Origin: CAZFQG01 sp964520785
GTDB taxonomy: Bacteria; Planctomycetota; Planctomycetia; Pirellulales; Thermoguttaceae
Length of the DNA: 58,010 bases
Assembly: GCA_964520785.1 (NCBI GenBank)
Contig: CAZFQG010000010.1
Coordinates: forward strand, 1 to 58,010
Direction: 5' to 3'
Position 1 is the stretch's first letter; each line of letters opens with the position of its first letter. This document shows, piece after piece, positions 1-8,900 of this stretch. Both the position numbers and the translations under genes were made by a program. A model generated the notes under the pieces. That model saw only the letters and a program-made list of their open reading frames with translations, was not told the origin of the DNA and ran no database searches.

Positions 1-43
1 TATCAAACAGAACTCTTGATTGCAAGCGGGAGGAAGGGAGAAT

Positions 44-157
44 TTGGGTGTCCGTTGCGTCCCGTTGGGTGTCCGTCGCATCCTTGCGTTGCGTCCTTGG
101 GTGTCCGTTGCGTCCGCACGGTTGCGTCCGCGGTTGCGTCCGGCACGTTGCGTCCGG
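44..157. repeat. Degenerate short tandem repeat next to IS remnant
   Basis: The octamer TTGCGTCC occurs six times. A longer unit, TTGGGTGTCCGTTGCGTCC, occurs three times with small changes. The array stops where the transposase remnant becomes recognisable (ATG at 159). I see no coding function; the stretch looks like expanded repeats that replaced the 5' part of the transposase gene. Confidence 0.6.
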
Positions 158-158
158 C

Positions 159-377
159 ATGGACGGCCGCGGTCGCGCCTTGGACAACGTGTTCGTGGAA
201 CGTCTTTGGCGCAGCGTGAAGTACGAGGATGTTTACCTTTGGGATTATTCGAGCCCCCAGGAATTGGAGTCGGGCCTGGCCCGGTACTTTGAGTTTTATT
301 CCCATAAGCGTCCCCATCAGTCACTCGGCTACCGTACGCCGGCCGAGGTCTACGGGACGGATCGGAACGGATCGTGA
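159..377 (+). pseudogene. IS3-family transposase OrfB, C-terminal fragment
   Basis: The 72 codons encode the C-terminal part of an IS3-type DDE transposase. Visible landmarks are the segment DGRGRALDNVFVERLWRSVK, then EDVYLWDY, and the family ending HKRPHQSLGYRTPAEVY. The last catalytic Glu lies in the VERLWRS segment. The first two Asp residues and all of OrfA are missing: upstream lies only a short repeat array. In the intact family OrfB has roughly 270-300 residues, so this is a 5'-truncated remnant that cannot transpose. The remainder could lie outside the window, but the repeats directly upstream argue against it. Confidence 0.85.
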
Positions 378-449
378 GAGGAACGAGGGATGGTTTACGA
401 AGAAGGTGTGAGCCCAAGGCCGGCACCCCCGGTCTTGGATTTTGGCCGG

Positions 450-510
450 GTTGGGGGACTTGCTCCGTTCCGGCTCGCTACGCTCGCCTCCACTCCGCAA
501 GCCCCCCAAC
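450..510. repeat. Imperfect inverted repeat after the transposase remnant
   Basis: GTTGGGGGACTTGC at 450-463 and GCAAGCCCCCCAAC at 497-510 are inverted copies with one mismatch, separated by 33 bases. They could form a stem-loop downstream of the IS remnant, possibly part of the element's right side. The stretch from 378 to 603 contains no gene. Confidence 0.45.
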
Positions 511-603
511 CCCTCTCTGTAAAAACACCTTATTCAAGTCCTTTTTTGGTCTCGACAACCGGCGCCGCCGCCCCGAGGGCCCGGCTCATGCCCCCCCAAT
601 TCC

Positions 604-683
604 GACCGGGTCACCCGAGGGGATTACTCTCCCTCGGGTTCCCACAGATCCGGACGTGCTCGCATTAGAGCATCCGGTTCCTC
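604..683 (-). ncRNA. Group II intron 3' end: domain V/VI-like RNA
   Basis: Read on the minus strand, 645-683 gives a short hairpin starting GAGGAACCGGATGC and returning GCACGTCCGGATCTG, which resembles the conserved domain V of bacterial group II introns. It is followed by a 9-bp perfect stem (ACCCGAGGG with CCCTCGGGT, 613-639), fitting domain VI. The placement 3' of the reverse transcriptase fragment is the normal order in a group II intron. The exact intron 3' boundary was not determined. Confidence 0.6.
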
Positions 684-696
684 AAAACCATGATTA

Positions 697-1317
697 CTAC
701 GTGCGGCCCGAGTGGTGAATCTTGGGCTGGGGGAGCGGGTAACTCGCCTCCAGCCGGTCGAATGCCTCCCAGATCATGCGGCGTTCGTGGTTGCGGCGGT
801 CAAGCCATTTCCGCCAGGCTCGTTCCACAACACCGAGGAAGCGGTCGAGCATCCGGCCGTTGCCGGTCACGCCATAATAGGCGTAATGCCCGCGGACCTT
901 CTGGCAGAGCTTTTCCCATTGCACGCGTACCGACCAATGTCGGTGGTCCCGACACCATTGGTAGATCGACCGGACCGCGCGGGTGAAACGTTTCGACATC
1001 GTCCGCTTCTGTACGATCCACGCGCCCTTGCGCGACTTTCCCCAATAGTGGGTGAAGCCGAGAAGGTCGAACGTGTCCGGATCAGGCTTGCCGTCCCGCT
1101 TGCGACCGGAGTTCGACGGGTGCCGAAAATCGATCAGCCGCGTCTTGTCCGGGTGGACGGTCAATCCGAACTCCGCGCATCGCTTCGGCAGCAACTCCAT
1201 CACGCGGAGCGCCGCCTCGCGGCTCGTGAAGACGATCACGAAGTCGTCCGCGAACCGGATCAGCGTAGCGCCGCCCGGCAGTCGCGGTTTCACTTCCGTT
1301 TCGAACCACGTGGAAAC
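697..1317 (-). pseudogene. Group II intron reverse transcriptase/maturase, C-terminal fragment
   Basis: About 206 residues match the second half of a group II intron-encoded protein. Landmarks are FADD in IRFADDFVIVF (the YADD-type catalytic box), VHPDKTRLIDF and DLLGFTHYWG, followed by a maturase/thumb region rich in Arg and Trp. The reverse transcriptase N-terminal half (motifs 0-4) is missing: the frame upstream of position 1317 loses similarity and I could not find the rest in the other frames. The protein is therefore truncated and probably inactive. It sits directly upstream, on the minus strand, of a domain V/VI-like RNA, so the intron 3' half is preserved as a unit. Intact proteins of this type have about 420-600 residues. 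Confidence 0.85.
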
Positions 1318-1887
1318 GTCGGGGTCTCTGGGGCAATTTCCAACTCGAGGAGGCAGTCGATGCGGTCTTCGGTGCATCCGGGACGCAAGTGAATCCGTAC
1401 CACCTTCCGTGGGTTTCGATGGAGAAATCGAGCCAACCGCCTACGGTTGCACGGCCTATTCGAGGAACCCGGTCGTGCGGAGCCAAGGTTTCGCAAGCCG
1501 TTGACCACGTTTTCGTCCTCGAGACGTCTCTTGCTCCGGTGGGCAGACCGATGCCGTGACGGCCCTTCTGGCAAACATGGAGTTCGTCTTTTCCGGACGA
1601 TCCCGATTTTGGAAGATGCCAGGACGCCAGTCAATACTTGAACCGCGAGGAGTGGTTGAGTCGTCCCACCAAGAAACTGACCCCTTTTTCGCTAAGTCTG
1701 GTGCCCCCTGCGGAATTTTCCGGTATAATTTTCCGTTGGAGCAGGCTCCTTCGCATCTTGCTTCGTGTTGGTGCGGCGGGGGCCTATGGACAGGATATTC
1801 GCCGCGGTTCAGAGAACGGCGACTTGCCACCGGCCGCGATGCATTGCCGGCTTGCAACCCCACCGGATGTTCCACACACCAAAAACG
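1318..1887. other. Non-coding or degraded stretch before pgsA
   Basis: No convincing gene was found in about 570 bases. It may include decayed intron sequence. A TATAAT box at 1724-1729 could belong to a promoter for pgsA, but I see no good -35 box at the usual distance. Confidence 0.4.
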
Positions 1888-2499
1888 ATGAATGCGGAAC
1901 CCCCACGATTAGTGATTTTCAATCTCCCCAATCAGCTTACCGTTCTTCGCCTGATCCTCGCGGTTGTCCTGTTCGTGTTTATCGCCAACCGATTCTACGC
2001 GACCAGCGCGGTCCTGTTTTCCATAGCGGCGGCGACCGACTGGCTCGACGGGTACTTAGCCCGGAAGTACGGCATGGTGACGACCCTCGGGCGGATTTTG
2101 GACCCTTTCGCCGACAAAGTCGTTGTATGCGGCTCGTTCATCATGCTCTGCGCCATCCCGGCGATGAATGAACCGGCTTGGGGGCTGCGCGCGTGGATGG
2201 TCGTGATTATCGTGGGCCGCGAACTGCTCGTTACGGCGCTGAGGAGTTTCATCGAGGAACGCGGCGGCGACTTCTCCGCGAAGTGGTCCGGCAAATGGAA
2301 GATGGGGCTCCAGTGCGGCGCGGCCATCGCCGCCTTCGTCTACCTGGCGTGGAGTGCCGCCGCGGAAAGCCCCCCACTTTGGGTCGTATACACGACGGCG
2401 GCGTTCATCTGGTCCGCCCTGTTGATGACGATTTACACCGGGTACGTTTATGTAACGGCGGCGATGGAAATGGTCCGCCGACCGACTTCGATTTCTTAA
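1888..2499 (+). CDS. pgsA: CDP-diacylglycerol-glycerol-3-phosphate 3-phosphatidyltransferase
   Basis: This membrane enzyme transfers the phosphatidyl group of CDP-diacylglycerol to glycerol-3-phosphate, the committed step to phosphatidylglycerol. The protein has 203 residues, typical of the family. The CDP-alcohol phosphatidyltransferase signature D-x2-D-G-x2-A-R-x8-G-x3-D-x3-D is complete in TDWLDGYLARKYG followed by GRILDPFADK. Several hydrophobic segments follow. The frame is open upstream to 1765, but the family N-terminus (NLPNQLTVLRL) lies just after the ATG at 1888, so the earlier start would add an unrelated Arg-rich leader. The glycosyltransferase gene starts 7 bases downstream, suggesting co-transcription. 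Confidence 0.93.
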   Translation: MNAEPPRLVIFNLPNQLTVLRLILAVVLFVFIANRFYATSAVLFSIAAATDWLDGYLARKYGMVTTLGRILDPFADKVVVCGSFIMLCAIPAMNEPAWGLRAWMVVIIVGRELLVTALRSFIEERGGDFSAKWSGKWKMGLQCGAAIAAFVYLAWSAAAESPPLWVVYTTAAFIWSALLMTIYTGYVYVTAAMEMVRRPTSIS

Positions 2500-2506
2500 G
2501 CCAGTC

Positions 2507-3772
2507 ATGCCGCAGAATATCGGTTTTGTTTCTACCCGGTTCGCCGGAAGCGACGGCGTCTCCTTGGAAAGCGCGAAGTGGGCCCAATTACTGTGGGACT
2601 ACAAGCACGTCAGCCACTGGTACGCGGGGAAGCTCGACCGCGATCCGAACTTCAGTCTGCTGATACCGGAAGCGTATTTCTACGATAGTTTCAACGTCTC
2701 CGTCACCGAACAGGCGTTCGGGCGAAACAGCCGGACGCCCGAACTGACGCGCAGGATTCTCGCGATGGCGGACTACCTGAAGGGGACGCTCTACGATTTC
2801 GTGGACGGATACGGGCTTCAGATTCTGGTGGTGGAGAACGCTCTTTGCTTTCCCGTCCACATTCCCTTGGGGGTGGCTCTGGCGCAGTTCATCGCGGAGA
2901 CGGCGATGCCGACGATCGCCCACCACCACGATTTCTGGTGGGAACGGACCCGGTTCAGCGTCAACGCGGTGGGGGACTTTCTGGAAATGGCGTTTCCCCC
3001 AACCCTGCCGGCGATTCAGCACGTGACGATCAACTCATTCGCGCAAAAAGACCTTGCATGGCGGACCGGGGCCAATTCGCTGATGGTTCCGAACGTGCTC
3101 GACTACGAGACCGCACCTCCGCCGGAAGAGCAGTCCGGGGAGAAGTTCCGCGAACGGATCGGGTTGGACGAGGACGACATCGTCTTCCTGCAACCCACGC
3201 GCGTCGTACCGCGCAAGGGAATCGAGCATTCGATTGAGCTGATCGCTCAGTTGCGCAATCCCAGGTGCAAACTGATCGTTTCCCACGAATCCGGCGACGA
3301 GGGGCCGACCTACCACGACGCGCTGAGCGAACGGGCGCGCCAGTCGGGCGTCGACTTGCGTTTCGTGTGCGCCCAGGTCCAACCGGCGAAGTTCAAGGAT
3401 TTCGACGGCTCCCCGGTAGCTTCGCTGGAAGAAGTATACGCGGCCGCGGACCTGGTAACCTATCCGAGCCTCTACGAGGGGTTCGGCAACGCTCTGCTGG
3501 AAGCCTTCTACTACCGCAAGCCGATCTTGGTGAACCGGTATTCGATCTTCATCATGGATATCGAACCGAAGGGGTTCAACGTCATCAAGATGGACGGGTT
3601 CATCACGCAAACCGTCATCGATCACGTTAAGAAGGTTATCGAAGACGAGAAGTACCGGCGGGAAATGGTGGACTACAACTTCGAACTGGCCAAGGCGTTC
3701 TACAGTTATTCGGTCTTGCGCCGAAATCTGCGCACGCTCATCACGACGTATACCGGGCTGGACGAGCTGTAA
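2507..3772 (+). CDS. GT4-type glycosyltransferase
   Basis: This 421-residue protein looks like a GT-B fold retaining glycosyltransferase (GT4, Glycos_transf_1). The C-terminal domain has PTRVVPRKGIEHSIELIAQL, typical of the nucleotide-sugar binding region, and the E-x7-E motif in YEGFGNALLEAF. The N-terminal half carries the segment HHHDFWWERTRF. It has no signal peptide and is likely cytoplasmic or membrane-peripheral. The donor and acceptor cannot be told from sequence. It follows pgsA by 7 bases, so it could act on a lipid or exported glycan, but that is only inference from position. The next gene is convergent with a 6-base gap. Confidence 0.85.
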   Translation: MPQNIGFVSTRFAGSDGVSLESAKWAQLLWDYKHVSHWYAGKLDRDPNFSLLIPEAYFYDSFNVSVTEQAFGRNSRTPELTRRILAMADYLKGTLYDFVDGYGLQILVVENALCFPVHIPLGVALAQFIAETAMPTIAHHHDFWWERTRFSVNAVGDFLEMAFPPTLPAIQHVTINSFAQKDLAWRTGANSLMVPNVLDYETAPPPEEQSGEKFRERIGLDEDDIVFLQPTRVVPRKGIEHSIELIAQLRNPRCKLIVSHESGDEGPTYHDALSERARQSGVDLRFVCAQVQPAKFKDFDGSPVASLEEVYAAADLVTYPSLYEGFGNALLEAFYYRKPILVNRYSIFIMDIEPKGFNVIKMDGFITQTVIDHVKKVIEDEKYRREMVDYNFELAKAFYSYSVLRRNLRTLITTYTGLDEL

Positions 3773-3778
3773 ACCTTC

Positions 3779-5227
3779 TCAGCGGCGCCTCGCGACGACC
3801 ATGACCAGGCCGGCGAGCAGGAGGAGCCCCGCTCCCGGCTCCGGGACGGTCGGCCAGGCGATGCTTTGCCCCCAGTGCGACCGGACGGTGTCCAAATCGG
3901 CGCTGCCGACGTAGCCGTCCCCATTGGCATCCCCGGCGTAGGTATCCCCCGGCATCACATATTGGCCCCAGTGGAAGCGAACGATATCCAAATCGGCGCT
4001 GCCGACGTAGCCGTCTTCGTTCATGTCGCCGGGAATGGGGGTGAAGTTGCGCCAGAATTCCTCCAAGGCGAGTTCCCCGGGATCCGGGTCCGGGGGGACC
4101 TCGAATGGCAGAGGGGATTCACCATCGTACGTCCAGGGGACCGCCGTGGCGTCCGTCGGATCGTCCCAGCCGAGACTTTGTGCCCCGATCGGCAACTCGA
4201 ATCCCAAGGGCAAATCCCCAAACCGGCTCGTCCACGCGCGGAATTGGATGGGAACGTCCATTTCGAGTTCGCCGAATATCTCGCGGTTGAGAAACAGCTC
4301 CGCCTGAACGTGCGGCTCCGGATGCGTTTCCGACGGGGCGAACTCGCTCGCCAGTTTGAAAAGGAAATCCTCGTCGACGTACGGGCTGGGAACGCCGGCG
4401 TTCACTTGGGTGATTTCGAACAACCCCGTGTGATCATAGGCCAGCAGGTAGCCGTTCATTGTCATCGGATTCATGACCTCGAAGAAACCGAGATGGCCCT
4501 CGTGCTGATCGAGGGGCATTTCGTAGGTCCCGGGATCCTTGATGAAGAGCGCGTCGCCGCCGTAGTCGGTATAGCCCCGCATGGAGATCGTGTGCGCTCC
4601 CAAGGGATTGCCCCCTCCGACGACGTAATTGCCCGCTCCATCCACGCCGACGAGTTGGCCGGCGGCGTTCTTCAGCCACCAGTCGATCGTCAAACTGACA
4701 TCTTCATCGTCGGCCGATTCGCTCCGTAACCAGGCCGGATCGACCGAAGCCCCCATGGATCCGACGGTGTAGCCTTTGAAATAGGCGGTCCCCTGGTGCT
4801 TGACGTCGAAGTCCTTGCCGCTCTTGTTGTAGGCCGGGTCGCTGAGGTACTTCCGCAGGCCTCTGACGTAATCGTTCCAGGTTCCGTTCCATTCGCCTCC
4901 CGCCGCGCCCGCGCCGGTAGGACCGTTGGTCCTGCATTCCTCGCCGAGCTTCTTGATCAGACCGACGTGCTTGTTACCGTCGGTCGGGGTGTCGGTCCAA
5001 CTATCCGGGACGATATCCAGCCCCAACTTCTGGTCGAACCAAGTAAGGGAATTCGCCGCGGAGGTCGGGGAACAGTGGTTCTTCCCCCCCTGGCCCAACG
5101 CTCCGTTGTGTTGATCGAAATCGGGGAAATCGTCCTTGAGATGAAACCTCGGTGCCGCCAAGGCGGAACCCGCAAGAACCAGAATCATCACAACGCAGAC
5201 GAACTGGCGAACTCCGGAAGAACCCAT
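3779..5227 (-). CDS. PEP-CTERM protein with cysteine-peptidase-like domain and dockerin-like repeats
   Basis: The protein has 482 residues. A signal peptide covers residues 1-25 (VVMILVLAGSALA). Residues 46-60 read QGGKNHCSPTSAANS, which resembles the Gln/Cys active-site stretch of papain-like C39 peptidases. GAHTISMRGY (His212) and FIKDPGT (Asp231) lie at fitting distances for His and Asp. Near residues 400-445 two copies of an Asp-rich DxNxDGYVGSADLD unit look like dockerin or EF-hand calcium loops. The C-terminus VPEPGAGLLLLAGLVMVVARRR is a PEP-CTERM signal (VPEP, hydrophobic helix, Arg tail), so exosortase processing is expected. No exosortase gene lies in the window. The peptidase call is inference; the domain could also be a catalytically dead binding module. 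Confidence 0.8.
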   Translation of the reverse strand: MGSSGVRQFVCVVMILVLAGSALAAPRFHLKDDFPDFDQHNGALGQGGKNHCSPTSAANSLTWFDQKLGLDIVPDSWTDTPTDGNKHVGLIKKLGEECRTNGPTGAGAAGGEWNGTWNDYVRGLRKYLSDPAYNKSGKDFDVKHQGTAYFKGYTVGSMGASVDPAWLRSESADDEDVSLTIDWWLKNAAGQLVGVDGAGNYVVGGGNPLGAHTISMRGYTDYGGDALFIKDPGTYEMPLDQHEGHLGFFEVMNPMTMNGYLLAYDHTGLFEITQVNAGVPSPYVDEDFLFKLASEFAPSETHPEPHVQAELFLNREIFGELEMDVPIQFRAWTSRFGDLPLGFELPIGAQSLGWDDPTDATAVPWTYDGESPLPFEVPPDPDPGELALEEFWRNFTPIPGDMNEDGYVGSADLDIVRFHWGQYVMPGDTYAGDANGDGYVGSADLDTVRSHWGQSIAWPTVPEPGAGLLLLAGLVMVVARRR

Positions 5228-5317
5228 CGAATCACCTCACGGTGCAACGTTAAATAGGCCTGACGGGGAATAGAAGACCCCTAATGGCCGGAAACTGAAA
5301 CAAAACACCTGATCACT

Positions 5318-5345
5318 ATTATGCTTCCTCTGTCGGATTTGTCAA
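5318..5345 (-). promoter_or_regulatory. Sigma70-type promoter for the PEP-CTERM gene
   Basis: On the minus strand TTGACA (5340-5345) is followed after 16 bases by CATAAT (5318-5323). This places transcription start about 80 bases upstream of the ATG at 5227. Confidence 0.55.
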
Positions 5346-5716
5346 TTTTGGGTCTCGCTCGGAGACCGGGGCACCGGGGCTCGGCCTGATTGCCGGTGCG
5401 ATTGCCCTGTTGTACGATGCCGGGTACTGTCGGGTAGTGCCGGGTAGTTCAGAATATGGGCCGGATGCTGACGATGGGACGATAGTCTGGGCCGTCTTGG
5501 GGTTTTGTCAGACGACCCACCCCTTTCGGCCTTGCGGTTTTCCCCTGCGGAGGGGTCTGTCCGTCGGTGCGGGTGGATCATTTCGGGGACCGGGACGCAA
5601 ATTGTGTGGTTCGTTTACTCGCGGGTTAGCAAGTTTCCCATGTTACTCATAGACAAGTTGGGGGGGTTTTATTTCCCTCGCACAGGCCATCCGTGAAGAG
5701 GGATTCAGTTGGAAGA
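5346..5716. other. Intergenic region between divergent genes
   Basis: No gene is apparent. A small threefold direct repeat of the type YCGGGTA occurs around 5419-5448. Open frames here are short and lack ribosome binding sites or recognisable motifs. Confidence 0.4.
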
Positions 5717-5746
5717 TTGCTTCACCCCTTGATTCGTTTCTATAAT
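5717..5746 (+). promoter_or_regulatory. Sigma70-like promoter for the hybrid kinase gene
   Basis: TTGCTT (5717-5722), 18 bases, then TATAAT (5741-5746). It lies about 210 bases upstream of the ATG at 5957, leaving a long leader. AGGAGG at about 5939-5944 is the ribosome binding site, somewhat far (12 bases) from the ATG. Confidence 0.45.
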
Positions 5747-5956
5747 TCGGACGAACATTGGGTTCGTCGAGTCGTCGTGTTTGGCACGACCTTGGATGGT
5801 CCCATGCCTATTCCGGCAAGGGTTTCGATATCCACCGGCCGACACGACAGGTCGCGAGGATTTCCGAGCGAAGTGCGTAATGCACCGACAGGTTCGTTGA
5901 TACGTCCATATCCGGTCTTTCTAGTGCAACGGTAGACTCAGGAGGCCAAGAGCGGC

Positions 5957-8900
5957 ATGGATGAGTTAAGATCGATTGTCTCGGAACCGATCCCCTCCGA
6001 AGTCGAGAGAGGTGCGTTCGGAAAACCCACGTATATCGTCGGTATCGGGGCATCCGCGGGGGGGCTCGAGGCGCTTGAGCGTCTCTTTCACCGGATGCCG
6101 GCCGAAACCGGGATGGCTTTCGTCGTCGTGCAGCACCTCTCGCCCGACTTCGACAGCGTCATGGACGAATTGCTGGCGCGGCACACGCGGATTCCGATCC
6201 ATACCGTGGAGGACGGAATGCCGCTCCACGCGAACGCGATTTATCTAATTCCTCCAAAGAAGGAAGTCATCGTTTCCGACGGCAAGTTGCTTTTGGCGGA
6301 AAGGGATCCGAACGAGAGCCTATCGCTGCCGATCAATACGTTCTTCCGTTCGCTCGCTCAGGAGGCGGGTTCTTCGGCGGTCGCGATCGTCCTTTCCGGC
6401 ACCGGCAGCGACGGTTCGCGCGGGGTGCGGGATATCCACGACGCCGGCGGCCTCGTCATCGCACAAAGCGAGGAAACGGCGAAATTCGACGGTATGCCCA
6501 AGAGTGCCGTGGAAACCGGCGCGGTCGACCTGGTGCTTTCGCCTGACGCGATGGCCGAGGCGCTTGCCAAGTTCGCGCGGCATCCGGTCCGCGGGGACCT
6601 GGCGGCCGAGGCGAAGGCGGCGCCGGTGGACGAGGGGGCGATGAACAAGTTGATGCGGCTGCTGCACGAGGCGACCGGCATCGATTTCAGTCTATACAAG
6701 CCGGGTACGGTCCTCCGACGGATCGAGCGACGGTTGGTCCTCAACCAGTCGGACGACCTGGACGGTTACGTGGCGAAGGTCGGCTCCGATCCGGACGAAC
6801 TGAACTCCCTGTACCGTGATCTGCTTATCGGCGTGACCCAGTTCTTTCGGGACGGCGACGCGTTCCGCGTCCTGGAATCCCAGGTTTTGCCGGAACTCCT
6901 CTCCAAGGCCTCGGTGGAGGATGGAATCCGCGTTTGGGTACCGGCCTGCGCCACCGGCGAAGAGGCATATTCCCTGGCCATTCTGGTGCATGAGTTGCTC
7001 ACCAAGACGAAGCGCCTCATGCCGGTGAAGATTTTCGCCACCGACGTGCAGAAGGCCTCGCTCGATTTCGCCAGCGCGGGGATTTACGACCAGAGCAACC
7101 TGACGGACGTCTCCGAAGAGCGGCTCAAACGCTACTTCACCCGCAAGGGGGAACAGTACCAGGTGGTGCCGGAGTTGCGGCAGATGATCGTGTTCGCGCC
7201 GCACAACGTGATCAAGGACGCTCCGTTCACGCGGATGGACCTGATCAGTTGCCGGAACCTTTTGATCTACTTCCAGCCGCCGGGACAGAAAAAAGCCGTT
7301 TCCCTGTTCCATTTCGCTCTGAAGACGGGGGGCGTGCTCTTCCTGGGACCGAGCGAGAACGTGGGCGATCTGGAGGACGAGTTCGCCCCGGTCGACCGGC
7401 ACTGGAAGATATACCGCAAGCGGCGCAACGTTCGTTTTCCGCCGGACATGCGTCTGCCGCTGACCTCGGTCCCGCACCTGCACGTGGCGAGAGGCGTCGT
7501 TTCCGGCCACCCCGCCGGGGGCGACGCGGATTTGTCCGCGGCGTACGATCAACTCCTTGCGCGGTATGTTCCCCCGGCCGTGTTGCTCAACAGCCGGCGC
7601 GAGGTAGTCCATGTCTTCGGCGAGGCGACCGAGTTCCTCCATTTCAAACCGGGCCGCGCCACGGCCGACGCGCTCGACCTGGTCGGCGCGGAGGTGAAGA
7701 CGGCCGTTTCCGGCGCGATCCAGAAGGCCTCGAAGGAACTCGCGCCGGTCGCGTATTCCGGCGTCCGGATCGATACGCCTCAAGGTCCCAGGCAGTTCAA
7801 ACTGGGAGTCATTCCCCTTCTGGACCACAATCAGGCGCTGACCCACCTTTTGGTAACGTTCGAGTCGGTCGAAACACCCTCCGTCGCCCCGGACCAACCA
7901 AGCGCCGAACCGGTCGACATGCGGGACGTCTCCCGGCGGCGGATCGACGCGCTTGAGTCCGAGCTGCGTTATACGAAGGAGAACCTGCAGGCGACCATCG
8001 AGGAACTGGAGACGAGTAACGAGGAATTGCATGCGACCAATGAGGAACTGGTCGCCTCCAACGAAGAGCTCCAGAGCACGAACGAAGAACTGCACTCGGT
8101 CAACGAGGAACTGTATTCGGTCAATGCGGAATACCAGCGGAAGGTGTCCGAGCTGACCGAGCTGACCGACGACATGCAGAACCTGCTGGCCAGCACCGAT
8201 ATCGGCGTCTTGTTTCTCGATGAAAACCTCTGTATCCGCAAATTCACGCCGCGGATCTCCAGCCTCTTCAATATCATCGAGCAGGACGTGGGCCGCTCGT
8301 TCGACAATTTCACGCACAATATCGATCACGCCGGCCTCATCGAGGACGTCCAACAGGTTCTCCGAAGCGGGATCATCGTGGAGCGGGAAGTGCGAGACCG
8401 CTTCAGGCATTGGTATCTGCTGAGAATCCTCCCCTACCGCGCCAAGTCCGAGGTCGACGGGGTCGTGCTTACCTTGATCGATATCGGAATGCTGAAAAAG
8501 GCGGAAGCGGAAGTCCGCGAAAAGGACCGACAGCTTCAAGGAATTCTCGACAATTCCCCCTCGTTCATATTCATGAAGGATATTCGCGCGCGTTACGTCA
8601 TGGCCAACAGGCGGTCGAGGGAAGTCATGGGGATCGACGCCCAGGCAATCGTTGGAAACACGGACTACGACCTCCTTCCCCCGGAGATCGCGGACCGGAT
8701 GGAGACCCAAGATCGAGATGTGATGGAGACTGGAAAGACGGTCGAAATCGAGACGACCGTCCTCAGAGGAAACCAGTACAGGACGTACCTTTGCCTGAAG
8801 TACCCCTTGCGCGACGAGGCGGGACGGATTACCGGAATCGCCGGTATCTGGACCGACATCACCAAGCAGAAGCGCGCCCACAGGAAGGCGAACAAGGCGA

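Noticed and set aside
1765..1887. N-terminal extension of pgsA
   Set aside because: The extension is Arg-rich without family similarity; the conserved N-terminus starts right after ATG 1888.
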